This document shows, in pieces, positions 53,112 to 62,180 of a DNA stretch of 64,000 bases. Position numbers and translations under genes: made by a program. Every line of letters begins with the position of its first letter. Within the stretch, counting starts at the first letter, position 1. This stretch comes from Saccharibacillus deserti. GTDB taxonomy: Bacteria > Bacillota > Bacilli > Paenibacillales > Paenibacillaceae. Where the stretch lies: positions 1 through 64,000 of the forward strand of contig NZ_JABJVN010000010.1 in the NCBI RefSeq assembly GCF_013618475.1, in the 5' to 3' direction. The notes under the pieces were generated by a model. That model was not told the DNA's origin, ran no database searches, and was given only the letters and a program-made list of their open reading frames with translations.

Positions 53112-53167
53112 GTACAGCCGCCTCCTTCACTCTCCGCCTTGTCGGCACAACTTTTCTTTCAATTTAA

Positions 53168-53185
53168 ATCTCTTGAATTAAAGAT
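53168..53185 (-). promoter_or_regulatory. Candidate MhqR box upstream of mhqR
   Basis: ATCT-CTTGAATTAA-AGAT is an inverted repeat 57 bp upstream of the regulator start. Its ATCT/AGAT arms match those of the Bacillus MhqR operator as I recall it. Confidence 0.45.
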
Positions 53186-53233
53186 AATAGATTCTCGATC
53201 TCCTGTCAACCTTTATTTGAACAATTTTCCGAA

Positions 53234-53256
53234 TAAAAAAAGCCCCTCAAAGGGGC
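53234..53256 (-). terminator. Terminator of the small peptide gene
   Basis: GCCCC-TTTGA-GGGGC with a seven-base U-run on the minus strand, 15 bp after the stop of the 32-residue peptide. Confidence 0.85.
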
Positions 53257-53271
53257 CTGCCGGTTCGGTAT

Positions 53272-53370
53272 TCAGCGTTTTTTGCGGAATCCCTGAACCA
53301 GATGCATGACTTGTTTGGCTGTCGTAATGACGGTTACGATTGTGCCGACCGTGCGCAGAAGCTTTTTCAT
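53272..53370 (-). CDS. Small cationic peptide, 32 aa
   Basis: A short gene encoding MKKLLRTVGTIVTVITTAKQ followed by VMHLVQGFRKKR. GAGGAGG lies 9 bases before the ATG and a clean terminator follows the stop, so it has a complete expression context. The peptide has basic ends (KKLLR and RKKR) and a hydrophobic, threonine-rich middle that could form one amphipathic or membrane helix. It lies 154 bp downstream of a MacB-like ABC transporter gene on the same strand. I recognise no family. Options include a membrane-associated small protein, a leaderless bacteriocin-like peptide exported by the transporter, or a regulatory peptide; nothing in the sequence decides. Confidence 0.6.
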   Translation of the reverse strand: MKKLLRTVGTIVTVITTAKQVMHLVQGFRKKR

Positions 53371-53524
53371 GATGGATATCCTCCTCGCGGGAATAGTACA
53401 GCCGACAGCCGCCGGCTTGCTCTACCGTCTTTTCCCCAAAGAACCGGAAGGCGAAACAGAATCGTCCGTTCCTTTATCTTCCATCTGCCGTGTCTGCAAA
53501 TCTGCCCGCGCGGATGCGCGTTCG

Positions 53525-55930
53525 TTACTCGCTGCGCAGCGCGGCAACGGGGTCTTTGCGCGAAGCGAACTTGGCGGGGATAAATCCGCCGAGCATGGTC
53601 AGGGCCACGCTCAGCACGACGAGAAGCAGCGCATGCAGCGGATTGAGTACCGCGACGCCGGACAGATCGGTCATCGATTTCAGCACGGCATTGACCGGAA
53701 TCGTCAGCAGATAAGCGATCCCGATTCCGAGCAGCCCGGACGCCGCCCCGATAATAAACGTCTCGGCGTTGAATACGCGGGTGATATCTTTTTTGCGTGC
53801 TCCAAGCGCCCGCAGCACGCCGATTTCCTTGGTACGTTCAAGAACGGAGATGTACGTGATAATCCCGATCATGATCAGCGATACAAACAAGGAGATGGAA
53901 GCGAACGCGATCAGAACAATCGTAATCCCGTTCATGATCCCGCTGGACAAGCTCGTAACCGTCTCGGCCAGATCGGTGTAGATCACCTGCTCGTCGGACG
54001 CTTTGCCTGCGTTCCAGGCGTCGAGATAGGCGACCAGGTCTTCTTTGGCATTAAAATCTTTGGGATAGAGCGAGATCGAAGCCGGCTGGCCCGATGCCCC
54101 GAGCGCCGACAGCGCCTGCTGCTGCGTCGTGGCCCCGGCCGGATCGACGGCTGCCGAAGCCGATCCGCCGCCCATTCCCGGAGGACCGAAATTCATGCCG
54201 GTGAAGTCGGAGAAAGCGCCGGCCCGGGCGAACGGCTGTCCGCTGATGACATTGACCGCCCGGTTCTTCTCCTGGGCGAGCACGACGGCCGAAGACCCGG
54301 CATCGGCGATGAACGACTCGGACAGCTCGTCCGAGTAAGCGATCCCGGGGTCCATCGTGGACATCGGCGAATCCTGCTGTTTGCGGATAATGCCCGTGAT
54401 CGTCAGCGTAATCGATTCCGGATCGTCATACAGCCTGCCCAACTGCGAAGCGGCGGCACGTTCGTACAGCCCGCCTCCTTTGCCGGTATAGAACTTATCG
54501 TTCGGAATCAATTTAAACGTCGAACCGACGATCCGGTCAAAATCGACAGCCGAAGCTTCGTAGTCAAATCCCAGAGCTTCGAACGTCGACTTCCCGATCC
54601 GGTTGTACTCGTCGACCACCAGTACAAGATCGGTCGGCTTCGCCGGGAATTCGCCGGCCAGCACCTCATATACCTGTTCCAGATAGCTGACGCCGGATCC
54701 TCCCTGGGGCTTTGAAGGATACGCGGTAAAAGCGGCTTCGTTCAGATCGACGGCCGAGGCTTGCATGCCTTCCGGGCGCTTGAGCACGTTCAGATTCGCT
54801 TCGCGGGCAAACGAGATGGCATCGAGCAGCTTGGGATCGATCCCGTTCAAATAATCCAGATATTCCTGCGTAAGGGTATTGCGGTGCAGAACGGTATTGA
54901 GCGTCGGGTCGTACGGATACACCTGCGCGTTCTGCGGGAATTCCGGCAGCGCCACCTCGTCTCCGCCCGGCGTCCCCGGAGGCGGCTGGGTGAAGTCGAT
55001 ATTCGCGGCCGTTCGGCCGATCGTTACCGGAAAATTCGAGAGCGCGCCCGATTCGTATTTGCTGATCTGCCGATCAAAGCCGTTCGACAGCGACAAGATC
55101 AAGGCGATGCCGATAATGCCGATACTCGATGCAAACGCCGTCAGCGCGGTTCTCCATTTCTTCGTGGCGATATTGCGTCCGGACAGCTTGAGTGCCGTCA
55201 GGTAGCCCATAGCCGTTTTCTTGAGCCGGTAATCGGATACGACGGCTTCCGCTTCCGGCGGATTGCTGTCCGATGCGACCTGCCCGTCGCGGAACTGCAC
55301 GATCCGGTCGGCGTAGCGTTCGGCCAGCTCCGGGTTGTGCGTGACCATTACGACGAGCTTGTCTCCGGCGATCTCGCGGATCAGATCCATAATCTGGGCG
55401 CTTGTCGCCGTATCGAGCGCTCCCGTCGGCTCGTCGGCCAGAATGATGTCCGGATCGTTGGCAAGCGCCCGGGCAATAGCCACCCGCTGCATCTGGCCGC
55501 CCGAAAGCTGACCCGGCTTTTTGTGCATATGCTCTTTCAAACCGACACGTTCGAGCACTTCCCGGGCTTTGCTCCGGCGGACAGCCGGTTCGATCCCGCT
55601 GAGCGTCATGCCCATTTCCACATTGCCGATCACACTCATATGGGAGATCAGGTTATAGCTCTGGAAAACGAACCCGACGCTGTTATTGCGATAGGCATCC
55701 CAGTCGCGGTCTTTGAACTGCCGGGTGGAGGCGCCGTTGATCAGCAGATCCCCTTCGTCATACCGGTCCAAGCCGCCGATCAGATTCAGACAAGTCGTTT
55801 TGCCCGAACCGCTGGGTCCGAGTATGGCGACAAATTCGTTTCCGCGAAAAGAAAGGCTGACGTCGTCGAGTGCGGTCTGCGTAAAATCGCCGGTGGTATA
55901 AGTCTTGGAAATCCCTTGAAGCTGGAGCAT
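53525..55930 (-). CDS. MacB-like ABC transporter, ATPase fused to permease
   Basis: An 801-residue fusion. The N-terminal ATPase (residues about 1-225) has [39 protein letters not shown] and the His in [12 protein letters not shown] linker leads to the first helix near residues 262-283 ([19 protein letters not shown]). A large extracytoplasmic domain (about 290-670) contains low-complexity [13 protein letters not shown]. Three C-terminal helices lie in the FtsX-type domain ([18 protein letters not shown]). MacB-type exporters use the periplasmic-facing domain to move peptides or act as mechanotransmission systems; in Firmicutes they often confer peptide-antibiotic resistance. Fused ATPase-permease without a BceR/BceS pair next to it. 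AGGAGG precedes the ATG. Confidence 0.88.
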   Translation of the reverse strand: MLQLQGISKTYTTGDFTQTALDDVSLSFRGNEFVAILGPSGSGKTTCLNLIGGLDRYDEGDLLINGASTRQFKDRDWDAYRNNSVGFVFQSYNLISHMSVIGNVEMGMTLSGIEPAVRRSKAREVLERVGLKEHMHKKPGQLSGGQMQRVAIARALANDPDIILADEPTGALDTATSAQIMDLIREIAGDKLVVMVTHNPELAERYADRIVQFRDGQVASDSNPPEAEAVVSDYRLKKTAMGYLTALKLSGRNIATKKWRTALTAFASSIGIIGIALILSLSNGFDRQISKYESGALSNFPVTIGRTAANIDFTQPPPGTPGGDEVALPEFPQNAQVYPYDPTLNTVLHRNTLTQEYLDYLNGIDPKLLDAISFAREANLNVLKRPEGMQASAVDLNEAAFTAYPSKPQGGSGVSYLEQVYEVLAGEFPAKPTDLVLVVDEYNRIGKSTFEALGFDYEASAVDFDRIVGSTFKLIPNDKFYTGKGGGLYERAAASQLGRLYDDPESITLTITGIIRKQQDSPMSTMDPGIAYSDELSESFIADAGSSAVVLAQEKNRAVNVISGQPFARAGAFSDFTGMNFGPPGMGGGSASAAVDPAGATTQQQALSALGASGQPASISLYPKDFNAKEDLVAYLDAWNAGKASDEQVIYTDLAETVTSLSSGIMNGITIVLIAFASISLFVSLIMIGIITYISVLERTKEIGVLRALGARKKDITRVFNAETFIIGAASGLLGIGIAYLLTIPVNAVLKSMTDLSGVAVLNPLHALLLVVLSVALTMLGGFIPAKFASRKDPVAALRSE

Positions 55931-56003
55931 GCGGGGTCCTCCTCTTCGGCTCTGCGCCGACTGTGTACATGGGTTTATCGTATCACGTTCTCATTCGGCA
56001 ATC

Positions 56004-56042
56004 CAAAAACCCCCAAAATTCCCGAAACGGGAACCTGGGGGT
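56004..56042 (-). terminator. Terminator of the DinG-like/DUF6509 operon
   Basis: ACCCCC-GGTTCCCG and CGGGAA-GGGGGT pair around a TTT loop, with a short U-run on the minus strand, 18 bp after the stop. Confidence 0.8.
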
Positions 56043-56060
56043 CTGGATAGGAGAATCGAT

Positions 56061-56357
56061 TTATTTTTGTTCGGATTCCATATAATGGGCCGCGCAGAAA
56101 GCCGCGGTCTCCACCAGTTCGTCGTCTTCCAGATCGAATTCCAGCACTTTTTGCGTGCCGCGCTCGATGATTTCGTGCTTGATGATCCGTCTTTCTTCAC
56201 CGTTCACGCCGTACAGCACACGCAGACGCAGTCCCTGCGGCGAGTACAGTTCGTCTTCTTCGTCCACTTCGATTTCGATCATAAATTCGTAGCGTTCTCC
56301 CTGTACAATACCAAAAGCGTCTCTGATCTTCTCAACCGTATACTCCGTAAATTCCAT
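56061..56357 (-). CDS. Small acidic DUF6509-like protein
   Basis: A 98-residue, strongly acidic protein starting MEFTEYTVEKIRDAFGIVQG. It has an IEVDEEDELYSPQGLRLRVL core that matches the DUF6509 pattern as I remember it. The function is unknown. AAAGGAG lies 9 bases before the ATG, and the start codon overlaps the stop of the upstream helicase gene by one base. The two are therefore translated together, and a role linked to that helicase (for example a small partner) is a fair guess but no more. A terminator follows. Confidence 0.65.
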   Translation of the reverse strand: MEFTEYTVEKIRDAFGIVQGERYEFMIEIEVDEEDELYSPQGLRLRVLYGVNGEERRIIKHEIIERGTQKVLEFDLEDDELVETAAFCAAHYMESEQK

Positions 56358-58375
56358 TATTCATTCTCCTTTGAGGCGCTGACCGGCAGCAGGCTGCCGA
56401 TTCTTTCGCGCACATTTTGTTGTTCGATGGCCTGGCCGAAAATACTTACGCGCCCGCTGTCTCCGCTGGTGCGGATCAGACGTCCGATCCCTTGGCGGAG
56501 CCGGAGCAGCATATGGGGCATATCCACTTCGCCGAACGGATCGGCGGATTCGCGCCGCTTGGCGGCGAATACCGGATCGTTCGGAGGGAAAGGCAGTTCC
56601 CAGACAATGACATGATTCAGCGAAATGCCCGGTACGTCAAGCCCTTCCCACAGCGTCACGGCACACAGATTGACGTACGTGCCGTTCTGGAACTCGGAAA
56701 TCAGGCGGCTGATTTCCGCGTCGCCTTCGTACAGCATCGGGAATTCCGCGAACTCGGCCCGGGAATCGGCTTCCGAGCGGAAACGTTCCATTTCTTCGCG
56801 CGACGGGAACAGCAGCAGCGAACCGCCTTCTCTGCGCCGGAGCGCTTCAAGCACGTAATCGGTTTTGGCCGAGGCCGAAGTCTCCGTATGCAGCGAAGCG
56901 TTCATGCTTGTCTCGTAATCGTACGGCGAAGCGACCGAGAATGACAGATAATCGCTTATGCCGAGACTGTCCGCCATATAATCGAACGATTCCTCGGCCG
57001 ACAAGGTGGCCGAAGAGAAAATGATCGGCATCTTTTTGGAGAAGACGCGCTCGTTCAGAATCTCTTTCACTTTCTTCGGCATCAGCACGAGGGTCAGATC
57101 GCCGCTGTCGTCCTGCGTCCAGCAGATCAGCTCGCGCGGATTGTTGAACAGCGCAAGCGCCGTCTGCATCATCTCCAGATGTTCTTCGACAATACGCAGC
57201 TGGTATTCGTCCAGGCTGAACATGCCGCTCTCGAATACGATCTCTTCCTCGATCGCATCGACAGCCGCGCGGAAAGCGGCGACGCCGCTCATCAGATCGG
57301 CGGCCAGTTCAAGCTCGCTGCGTTCCGAAGCCGGAACGGGCGTGCTGTAACGGGCAAGCAGCTCGAACAGGTCGTCGCTGCGCTCGATCGATCTCTCGAC
57401 CGCAAGCGCCAGCGACTCACGCACTTCGCCTTCGAGCAGCCGGACCACGATCGACTCGAACGCCGAGTGCTTGAGCTTGTAGGTCAGCGCACTCTGGGCG
57501 GCCGTCTCCAGGAGATGGCCTTCGTCGAACACGACGGAACTGTGTTCGGGCAGAAGCGGCAGTTGGCCTTCGCGCTTGCGCGCTTCGAACGTCCAGACGT
57601 GCTCCATGTAGAAATCGTGCGAGCAGACGATCAGATCGGTCGCCTTGCGGTAATGGTCGCGCGACAGCGTCTGGCCGCAGCGATGGCGGCGCGGACAGAT
57701 GAGGCAGTCCTGGAATACATCCCAGCCTACACGATCCCACTGCTTGTCGTCGAGCTCGGGATATTCTTTGCGGCTGCCGTACGGGTAGAACGCCTGCAGC
57801 GTATCCGGGAAATGAACGAACGGCGGCAGTTCTTCATAAATCTCCTGGAAGACCTGTTCGCTCTCGCCCGCTCCCCGTACTTCTTCCAGTTTGTTGAGAC
57901 ACAAATACTGGTCCTGGGATTTGCCGAGCCGAACGTCGATGTTCAGACCGAGATGTCTGGCAATCTTGGCAATATCGCCTTCCGGCTTCACCAACTGCTC
58001 GATCAGCGACTCGTCGGCGCAGGCGATAACGGCCGGTTTACGGGTATACCGGGCATGCAGCGCGGCATACAGCAGGTAGACGAGCGTCTTGCCGGTACCG
58101 ACTCCGGCTTCGGCGAAAATCGTTTTCTTTTCTTTATAGGCGCGTTCCAGCTGGAACGCCATGAAGATCTGTTCGTCGCGCGTCTCGAAACCGGCTTCGG
58201 GCAAAATATCGTAAAAGACGTCCGCGATCCAATCGGAAGCCTGGTCCAAAAACGGAGCCGCGGGGTCGAACGCAAACGGATAGGTAGTGGTCAAAGCGGT
58301 AATAGCCTCCATTGAACTTACGGATTTGGCCGGGAATCGCTGCTCGGTTCCCAATAGAACAGGGCCACCCTTCAT
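56357..58375 (-). CDS. DinG/XPD-like superfamily 2 DNA helicase
   Basis: A 672-residue ATP-dependent helicase. Walker A is EAGVGTGKTLVYLL near residue 90 and motif II is VVFDEGHLLE (DEGH in place of DEAH). Late motifs are YLSFSVASPYDYE, GSLLLFPSREEME and RLRQGIGRLIRTSGD (motif VI). Four cysteines in QYLCLNKLEE, QDCLICPRRHRC fit the iron-sulfur cluster of the XPD/DinG family. It unwinds DNA 5' to 3', probably in repair. The ATG at 58375 has only weak Shine-Dalgarno support; MEAITALTTTYPF at 58312 is an alternative. It is coupled to the small acidic gene. Confidence 0.88.
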   Translation of the reverse strand: MKGGPVLLGTEQRFPAKSVSSMEAITALTTTYPFAFDPAAPFLDQASDWIADVFYDILPEAGFETRDEQIFMAFQLERAYKEKKTIFAEAGVGTGKTLVYLLYAALHARYTRKPAVIACADESLIEQLVKPEGDIAKIARHLGLNIDVRLGKSQDQYLCLNKLEEVRGAGESEQVFQEIYEELPPFVHFPDTLQAFYPYGSRKEYPELDDKQWDRVGWDVFQDCLICPRRHRCGQTLSRDHYRKATDLIVCSHDFYMEHVWTFEARKREGQLPLLPEHSSVVFDEGHLLETAAQSALTYKLKHSAFESIVVRLLEGEVRESLALAVERSIERSDDLFELLARYSTPVPASERSELELAADLMSGVAAFRAAVDAIEEEIVFESGMFSLDEYQLRIVEEHLEMMQTALALFNNPRELICWTQDDSGDLTLVLMPKKVKEILNERVFSKKMPIIFSSATLSAEESFDYMADSLGISDYLSFSVASPYDYETSMNASLHTETSASAKTDYVLEALRRREGGSLLLFPSREEMERFRSEADSRAEFAEFPMLYEGDAEISRLISEFQNGTYVNLCAVTLWEGLDVPGISLNHVIVWELPFPPNDPVFAAKRRESADPFGEVDMPHMLLRLRQGIGRLIRTSGDSGRVSIFGQAIEQQNVRERIGSLLPVSASKENE

Positions 58376-58494
58376 TATAACCTGAAAACACCCGATTGGC
58401 GAGGCCCGTATTCAAAAATATTTTTTAACGGGGCGGCAGCCCGAATTCTGTCGTCAGCGGCAGAGGATCCGATTCGTTCTCCTTTATGCGCGGC

Positions 58495-58532
58495 AAAAAG
58501 CCGCTTCCTTTTCAGCGTAAAGGAAACGGCTT
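58495..58532 (-). terminator. Terminator of the 195-residue protein gene
   Basis: AAGCCGTTTCCTTT and AAAGGAAGCGGCTT pair with one mismatch and are followed by TTTT on the minus strand, 41 bp after the stop. Confidence 0.82.
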
Positions 58533-58572
58533 CGGCGAAGCGTATCGGATTGCGGCACTATTGTGAATTCGG

Positions 58573-59160
58573 CTAACCTTTGTGCTTGTGCAGACGCTTG
58601 TCTTCCTGTTCGTCCGGCGCCTGCTTGGCGAGCAGCTCGTCAACCGTGTCCCAGCGCTGCCGGAATTTCGCAAGTCTCGGATGCGGGTGCTGCGGAGATT
58701 CGTCCAGCACCAGTCGGATCCGCACGATCCATTCCTCGAACGTAGCGAACGACGCGAATCGGTTGGCCGTGTCGGCGGTGAGATACAGAAACAGCGGCGA
58801 CGGATACTTCTCGCCCACAAATCGCAGAACCGCTTCGAGCGGGGTATACTTTTTGCGTTTGCCGTCCCAGTTCTCCACCGTTACGCTGCGCATGATCTGC
58901 TGCCCGCGCCGCCATTCGTGCAGCCGGTCATCCCGTTTGTAAAAAGCGCTGACCGTTTCGCCGGTAAGGCGCTTGACCGTCGCTTCGTGCAGCGGATACA
59001 GCACCAGCTGCGAGAACGAACGCAGCGCGGCGACCTGCGCGGCCCGTTCCAACTCTTCATCGGAGATCCGTTCGAATGAATCGTAGAAGACCAGCGTGCC
59101 TTTGAGCGTTTTCTTCGCCGGCTCGGTTCCGAACGGAACTTGGTACGTTTGTCGGCCCAT
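58573..59160 (-). CDS. Hypothetical protein, 195 aa, last gene of the sigma/ABC operon
   Basis: A soluble, charged 195-residue protein with no signal peptide and no domain I recognise. The N-terminal half reads YQVPFGTEPAKKTLKG, LVFYDSFERISDEELERA; the C-terminal half is rich in Lys/Arg/Glu and ends in a KRLHKHKG tail. It follows the ABC permease gene by 27 bp on the same strand and precedes a terminator, so it is most likely the last gene of the ECF/anti-sigma/ABC operon. The start at 59160 has GAAGTGAGCAGGG-type upstream sequence with only a weak Shine-Dalgarno. Function unknown. Confidence 0.6.
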   Translation of the reverse strand: MGRQTYQVPFGTEPAKKTLKGTLVFYDSFERISDEELERAAQVAALRSFSQLVLYPLHEATVKRLTGETVSAFYKRDDRLHEWRRGQQIMRSVTVENWDGKRKKYTPLEAVLRFVGEKYPSPLFLYLTADTANRFASFATFEEWIVRIRLVLDESPQHPHPRLAKFRQRWDTVDELLAKQAPDEQEDKRLHKHKG

Positions 59161-59187
59161 CCCTGCTCACTTCCTTTGACTGGGTTC

Positions 59188-60024
59188 TTAAAAGTCTTTT
59201 CTTTTAAATAACCACAATCCGCCTCCGAAAGCAAAAATCGTGAAAATCGCCGCGTAAACGACAAAAGCCTGCGACGGCGGACTGCCTCCGGTCAGAAAAG
59301 GAAGGGTCTCTCCCGCGCCCTGCGTCAGTATGTACTGCATCCGGCGGTTCAGTCCGTCGGCAGGCATGAGCAGGGACAGCAGCGCACCGGTTCGAGACAG
59401 CGTCGCTTCCACATCCGGTTCGACAGGCATGAAGCCGCGCACTTTCTCCACCATGCCGCCGAGCCAGCCCGCGCCGTACAGCATCGTCATAAATACGCCG
59501 TTGCCGATCCCCGAGAACAGGCTCGAGCCGAGCATGGACATGCTGACGAGTGTCGGTACGGCGCCTACAAACAGCAGCAGGGAAACCCAGATATCGCCGT
59601 AATCGCGCGTCATGCCGGCATGGAACTTCGTAATCAGCACCATCAAGACAAACAGAACCAGCGCGTAGCCGCCGATCAGCGAGACGTAGCCGATCCAGCG
59701 TCCGACATACCATTTCCAGCGGGGAATCGGCCGTGTGAGCACGGACTGCAGGACGCCTTGTTCCGCTTCGCCGGAAATGACCGAGAACGAGCTGAAGATC
59801 GCCAGGAAAGCCACCACGAAGCCGCCAAAAAAGAAACCGAGCGACAAAATGGCGCTGCGGCGGGCGAACTGGCTGAGCAGGTCGCCGCTGCCGCTGCTGT
59901 CGAGCGCTACCGTGTCCGCGATAAACCAGAACACCGCCAAGAAGAGTGCCGTCAGCACCAGTGTGATCAGCAGCATTTTGCGGCGCAGCATCTCCTGCCA
60001 AGTCGTCATAATCATCGTCTTCAT
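59188..60024 (-). CDS. ABC-2 type exporter permease
   Basis: A 278-residue membrane protein with six helices, starting near residues 17-36 (LLITLVLTALFLAVFWFIA). The ABC-2 features are the conserved SGEAEQGVLQSVLTRPIPRW loop after the second helix and GRWIGYVSLIGGYALVLFVL. It forms the membrane half of the exporter encoded with the ATPase just upstream (4 bp overlap). The exported substrate is not evident; such pairs in Firmicutes often handle antibiotics, peptides or lipids. The genes sit behind an ECF sigma factor and its putative partner, so expression is probably stress-induced. Confidence 0.87.
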   Translation of the reverse strand: MKTMIMTTWQEMLRRKMLLITLVLTALFLAVFWFIADTVALDSSGSGDLLSQFARRSAILSLGFFFGGFVVAFLAIFSSFSVISGEAEQGVLQSVLTRPIPRWKWYVGRWIGYVSLIGGYALVLFVLMVLITKFHAGMTRDYGDIWVSLLLFVGAVPTLVSMSMLGSSLFSGIGNGVFMTMLYGAGWLGGMVEKVRGFMPVEPDVEATLSRTGALLSLLMPADGLNRRMQYILTQGAGETLPFLTGGSPPSQAFVVYAAIFTIFAFGGGLWLFKRKDF

Positions 60025-60998
60025 TGTTGTTCCCCCCTCTGGTCCCGTCCCGAGACGGCTTCCAGGAACCAGTCCTCCAGCTTCTCTTGGTGGATCGAAG
60101 ATTCGTACAGCGTCATGCCCTGTTCCACGATCAGCATGTTCAGCAGGCCCGCCTGTTCTTCATGTTCGAGTTCCGCCTCCAGCCAGGTTGGGGCTTCCCA
60201 GGACATTTCTTCGGCGTGTTCCGTTTGCTCCGCCGATACCGGCAGCCCGCTGGCCTCGCGCAGCCAATCGAGCAGAACGGGCGAAAATCCGCCGACTTTG
60301 AATCGCCAGCGGACTTTTACTTTCAGCATTTCCCCGACCGTACCGCTGCGGATCATGTCCCCGTTCAGCATAAGCGCCATCCGGTCGCACACCGCTTCGA
60401 CATCCTCCATCAAGTGGGAGTTGAGGAACAGCGTTTTGCCTCTTTTTTTCAATTCCAGCAGCAGTTCGCGCACTTCGCGCCGACCGACCGGATCCATCGC
60501 GGACGAAGGCTCGTCGAGAAACAGAATCGCCGGATCGCCGAGCAGCGCACACGCAAGTCCCAACCGCTGCTGCATTCCTTTGGAGTACTGCTTGACCCGG
60601 TCCGATCCGCGTTTGCCGATTCCGACTTCATCCAGCCCGGCCCTGATACGCTTGCGCGCCTCCTCGCCCCGCAGACCGAGCAGTCCGGCATGCATCTTCA
60701 TGACTTCTTCGCCGCTCAGCCATTCGGGGTAGCGGTACAATTCCGGCAGATAGCCGATATGGCGCCTGGCTTCAAGCGAGCCGATCGGACTCCCCAGCAG
60801 CGTGCCTTCTCCGCCGCTTGCGCGGACCAATCCGACGAGCGTTTTGACGAATGTACTTTTGCCGGCTCCGTTGGGACCGAGGAAGCCGAAGGCTTCCCCT
60901 TGTCCGATTCTCAACGTGATATTCCTGCAGCCGCGTCCGTTTTCGTAAATTTTGCTTAAAGCCTGTGTTTGAATAGCGGGAATGTCCGGGGTCACCAC
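60021..60998 (-). CDS. ABC exporter ATPase
   Basis: A 325-residue ATPase. The core shows Walker A GPNGAGKSTFVKTL, the signature YSKGMQQRLGLACALLGD, Walker B AILFLDEPSSAMDP and the switch His in LFLNSHLMEDVE. An extra C-terminal region of about 90 residues (from VGGFSPVLLDW) is glutamate-rich and typical of ABC-2-type exporter ATPases. It overlaps the permease gene by 4 bp and the preceding anti-sigma-like gene by 7 bp. The gene order therefore predicts one message and a common task. Confidence 0.9.
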   Translation of the reverse strand: MVTPDIPAIQTQALSKIYENGRGCRNITLRIGQGEAFGFLGPNGAGKSTFVKTLVGLVRASGGEGTLLGSPIGSLEARRHIGYLPELYRYPEWLSGEEVMKMHAGLLGLRGEEARKRIRAGLDEVGIGKRGSDRVKQYSKGMQQRLGLACALLGDPAILFLDEPSSAMDPVGRREVRELLLELKKRGKTLFLNSHLMEDVEAVCDRMALMLNGDMIRSGTVGEMLKVKVRWRFKVGGFSPVLLDWLREASGLPVSAEQTEHAEEMSWEAPTWLEAELEHEEQAGLLNMLIVEQGMTLYESSIHQEKLEDWFLEAVSGRDQRGEQQ

Positions 60999-62137
60999 TG
61001 GGCAGCCAGTCCTTTCACGAAGTCGAGAAATCCGGCTTCGCCGCCCGGGAACGAATCATGCGCGTCAAATTCGAACAGCTGTCCGTTCTTCACCCAGAAA
61101 GCGGTCCGCGATCTTCCGGCTTCGCTATGGGCATACGTAACCTTCACACCCGAAAATTCGAGGCTCTGCGCTTGTCCGTCCGCGTACATCGGCAGCGGCA
61201 GACGTCCGTCCGATACGGCCGCCTGCTGCAAGCTGTCTCTCAGCTCTTCAGGCAGATAAGGGAAATTGATGACGGCATCCATCGTTTCTTCGACCGGGAA
61301 AGAAGGATCGAATTCGACGGTAGGCATTTCGGATTGAGTCAGTTGGGCCCATCCTTCGGCCGTTCCGAAGTTATACATGACCGAAGACGGATAAGTAAGC
61401 GTAATCGCTTTGCCGTCGGCTTCCTGCGGGAACAGATGCTCCGCGCCGAGTCGTTTTAAGGTCTCGTTCACTTCCGCCACATGCAGCTTCATTACGGTCT
61501 TGCTGCCGAGGGAAGCGTTCAATGAGCCGGTCCGGCCCTGTACCGCCGTAATCGGCGCGTAGCCGAGACCCGCCCGGATCTCTTCCGCCGAGGCATCGGG
61601 GTCAAAGCCATTTTCCAGCGCCGTGCTGACGAAGCTGCCGTACTTGTTGACAGACTCGCGGTTTTCGCCCGTTCCGTAGACCATCTGCACCATGTTCTCC
61701 ATATCCGATTCCTGCACCAGCACCACATCCTGCATCGTAAACTTGTTCAGAATACTTGCCATTGCCTGGTTGCCAGCCGGAGTGACGGCCGTGACGATGA
61801 CGGCCGCGGCTGCGGCCGCGGCCGCAAAACGGACAATCCGTTTACGGCGTTTGCGATCCAAAGCCGATACGGGAACTGCGGCGTTGGACGCGCGATCGGA
61901 AAGAGCCTCTTGTTCCGGCAAGTTCGTTCCGCCGGATACGGAATTTCCTAGGCGCAGCGGTTCTTCGCCGGTCCGGAGCGCCGTTTGCGTCTGCTGCCCG
62001 TTTTCCGAACCCTTTTCCCGTTCTCCCCAGGCTGCCCAGACCGGATTGACCGGTTCAAGGCGCAGTTGGTTCTCCATCTTCGTCCAGGCTTCTTCGGCAA
62101 GACGCCGATCACGTTCGCTGTTTCTATGGGTTGTCAT
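60992..62137 (-). CDS. DUF4367/anti-sigma-like membrane protein
   Basis: A 381-residue protein with a cytoplasmic N-terminal region of about 100 residues. A single helix follows near residues 100-122 (IVRFAAAAAAAAVIVTAVTP), and then an outside domain with the DUF4367-type motifs NFGTAEGWAQLTQSE and FWVKNGQLFEFDAHD. Such proteins often partner with ECF sigma factors in Paenibacillaceae. The one base-by-base neighbour upstream is the sigma gene, so it likely acts as the regulator that holds the sigma factor at the membrane. No zinc-finger anti-sigma cysteines are seen. The start at 62137 follows GGGAGG. It overlaps the ATPase gene by 7 bp. Confidence 0.72.
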   Translation of the reverse strand: MTTHRNSERDRRLAEEAWTKMENQLRLEPVNPVWAAWGEREKGSENGQQTQTALRTGEEPLRLGNSVSGGTNLPEQEALSDRASNAAVPVSALDRKRRKRIVRFAAAAAAAAVIVTAVTPAGNQAMASILNKFTMQDVVLVQESDMENMVQMVYGTGENRESVNKYGSFVSTALENGFDPDASAEEIRAGLGYAPITAVQGRTGSLNASLGSKTVMKLHVAEVNETLKRLGAEHLFPQEADGKAITLTYPSSVMYNFGTAEGWAQLTQSEMPTVEFDPSFPVEETMDAVINFPYLPEELRDSLQQAAVSDGRLPLPMYADGQAQSLEFSGVKVTYAHSEAGRSRTAFWVKNGQLFEFDAHDSFPGGEAGFLDFVKGLAAQW

Positions 62138-62180
62138 GGTTTGTTTCCTCCCAAAATTCGATTTGACGATCTTCATCCGT

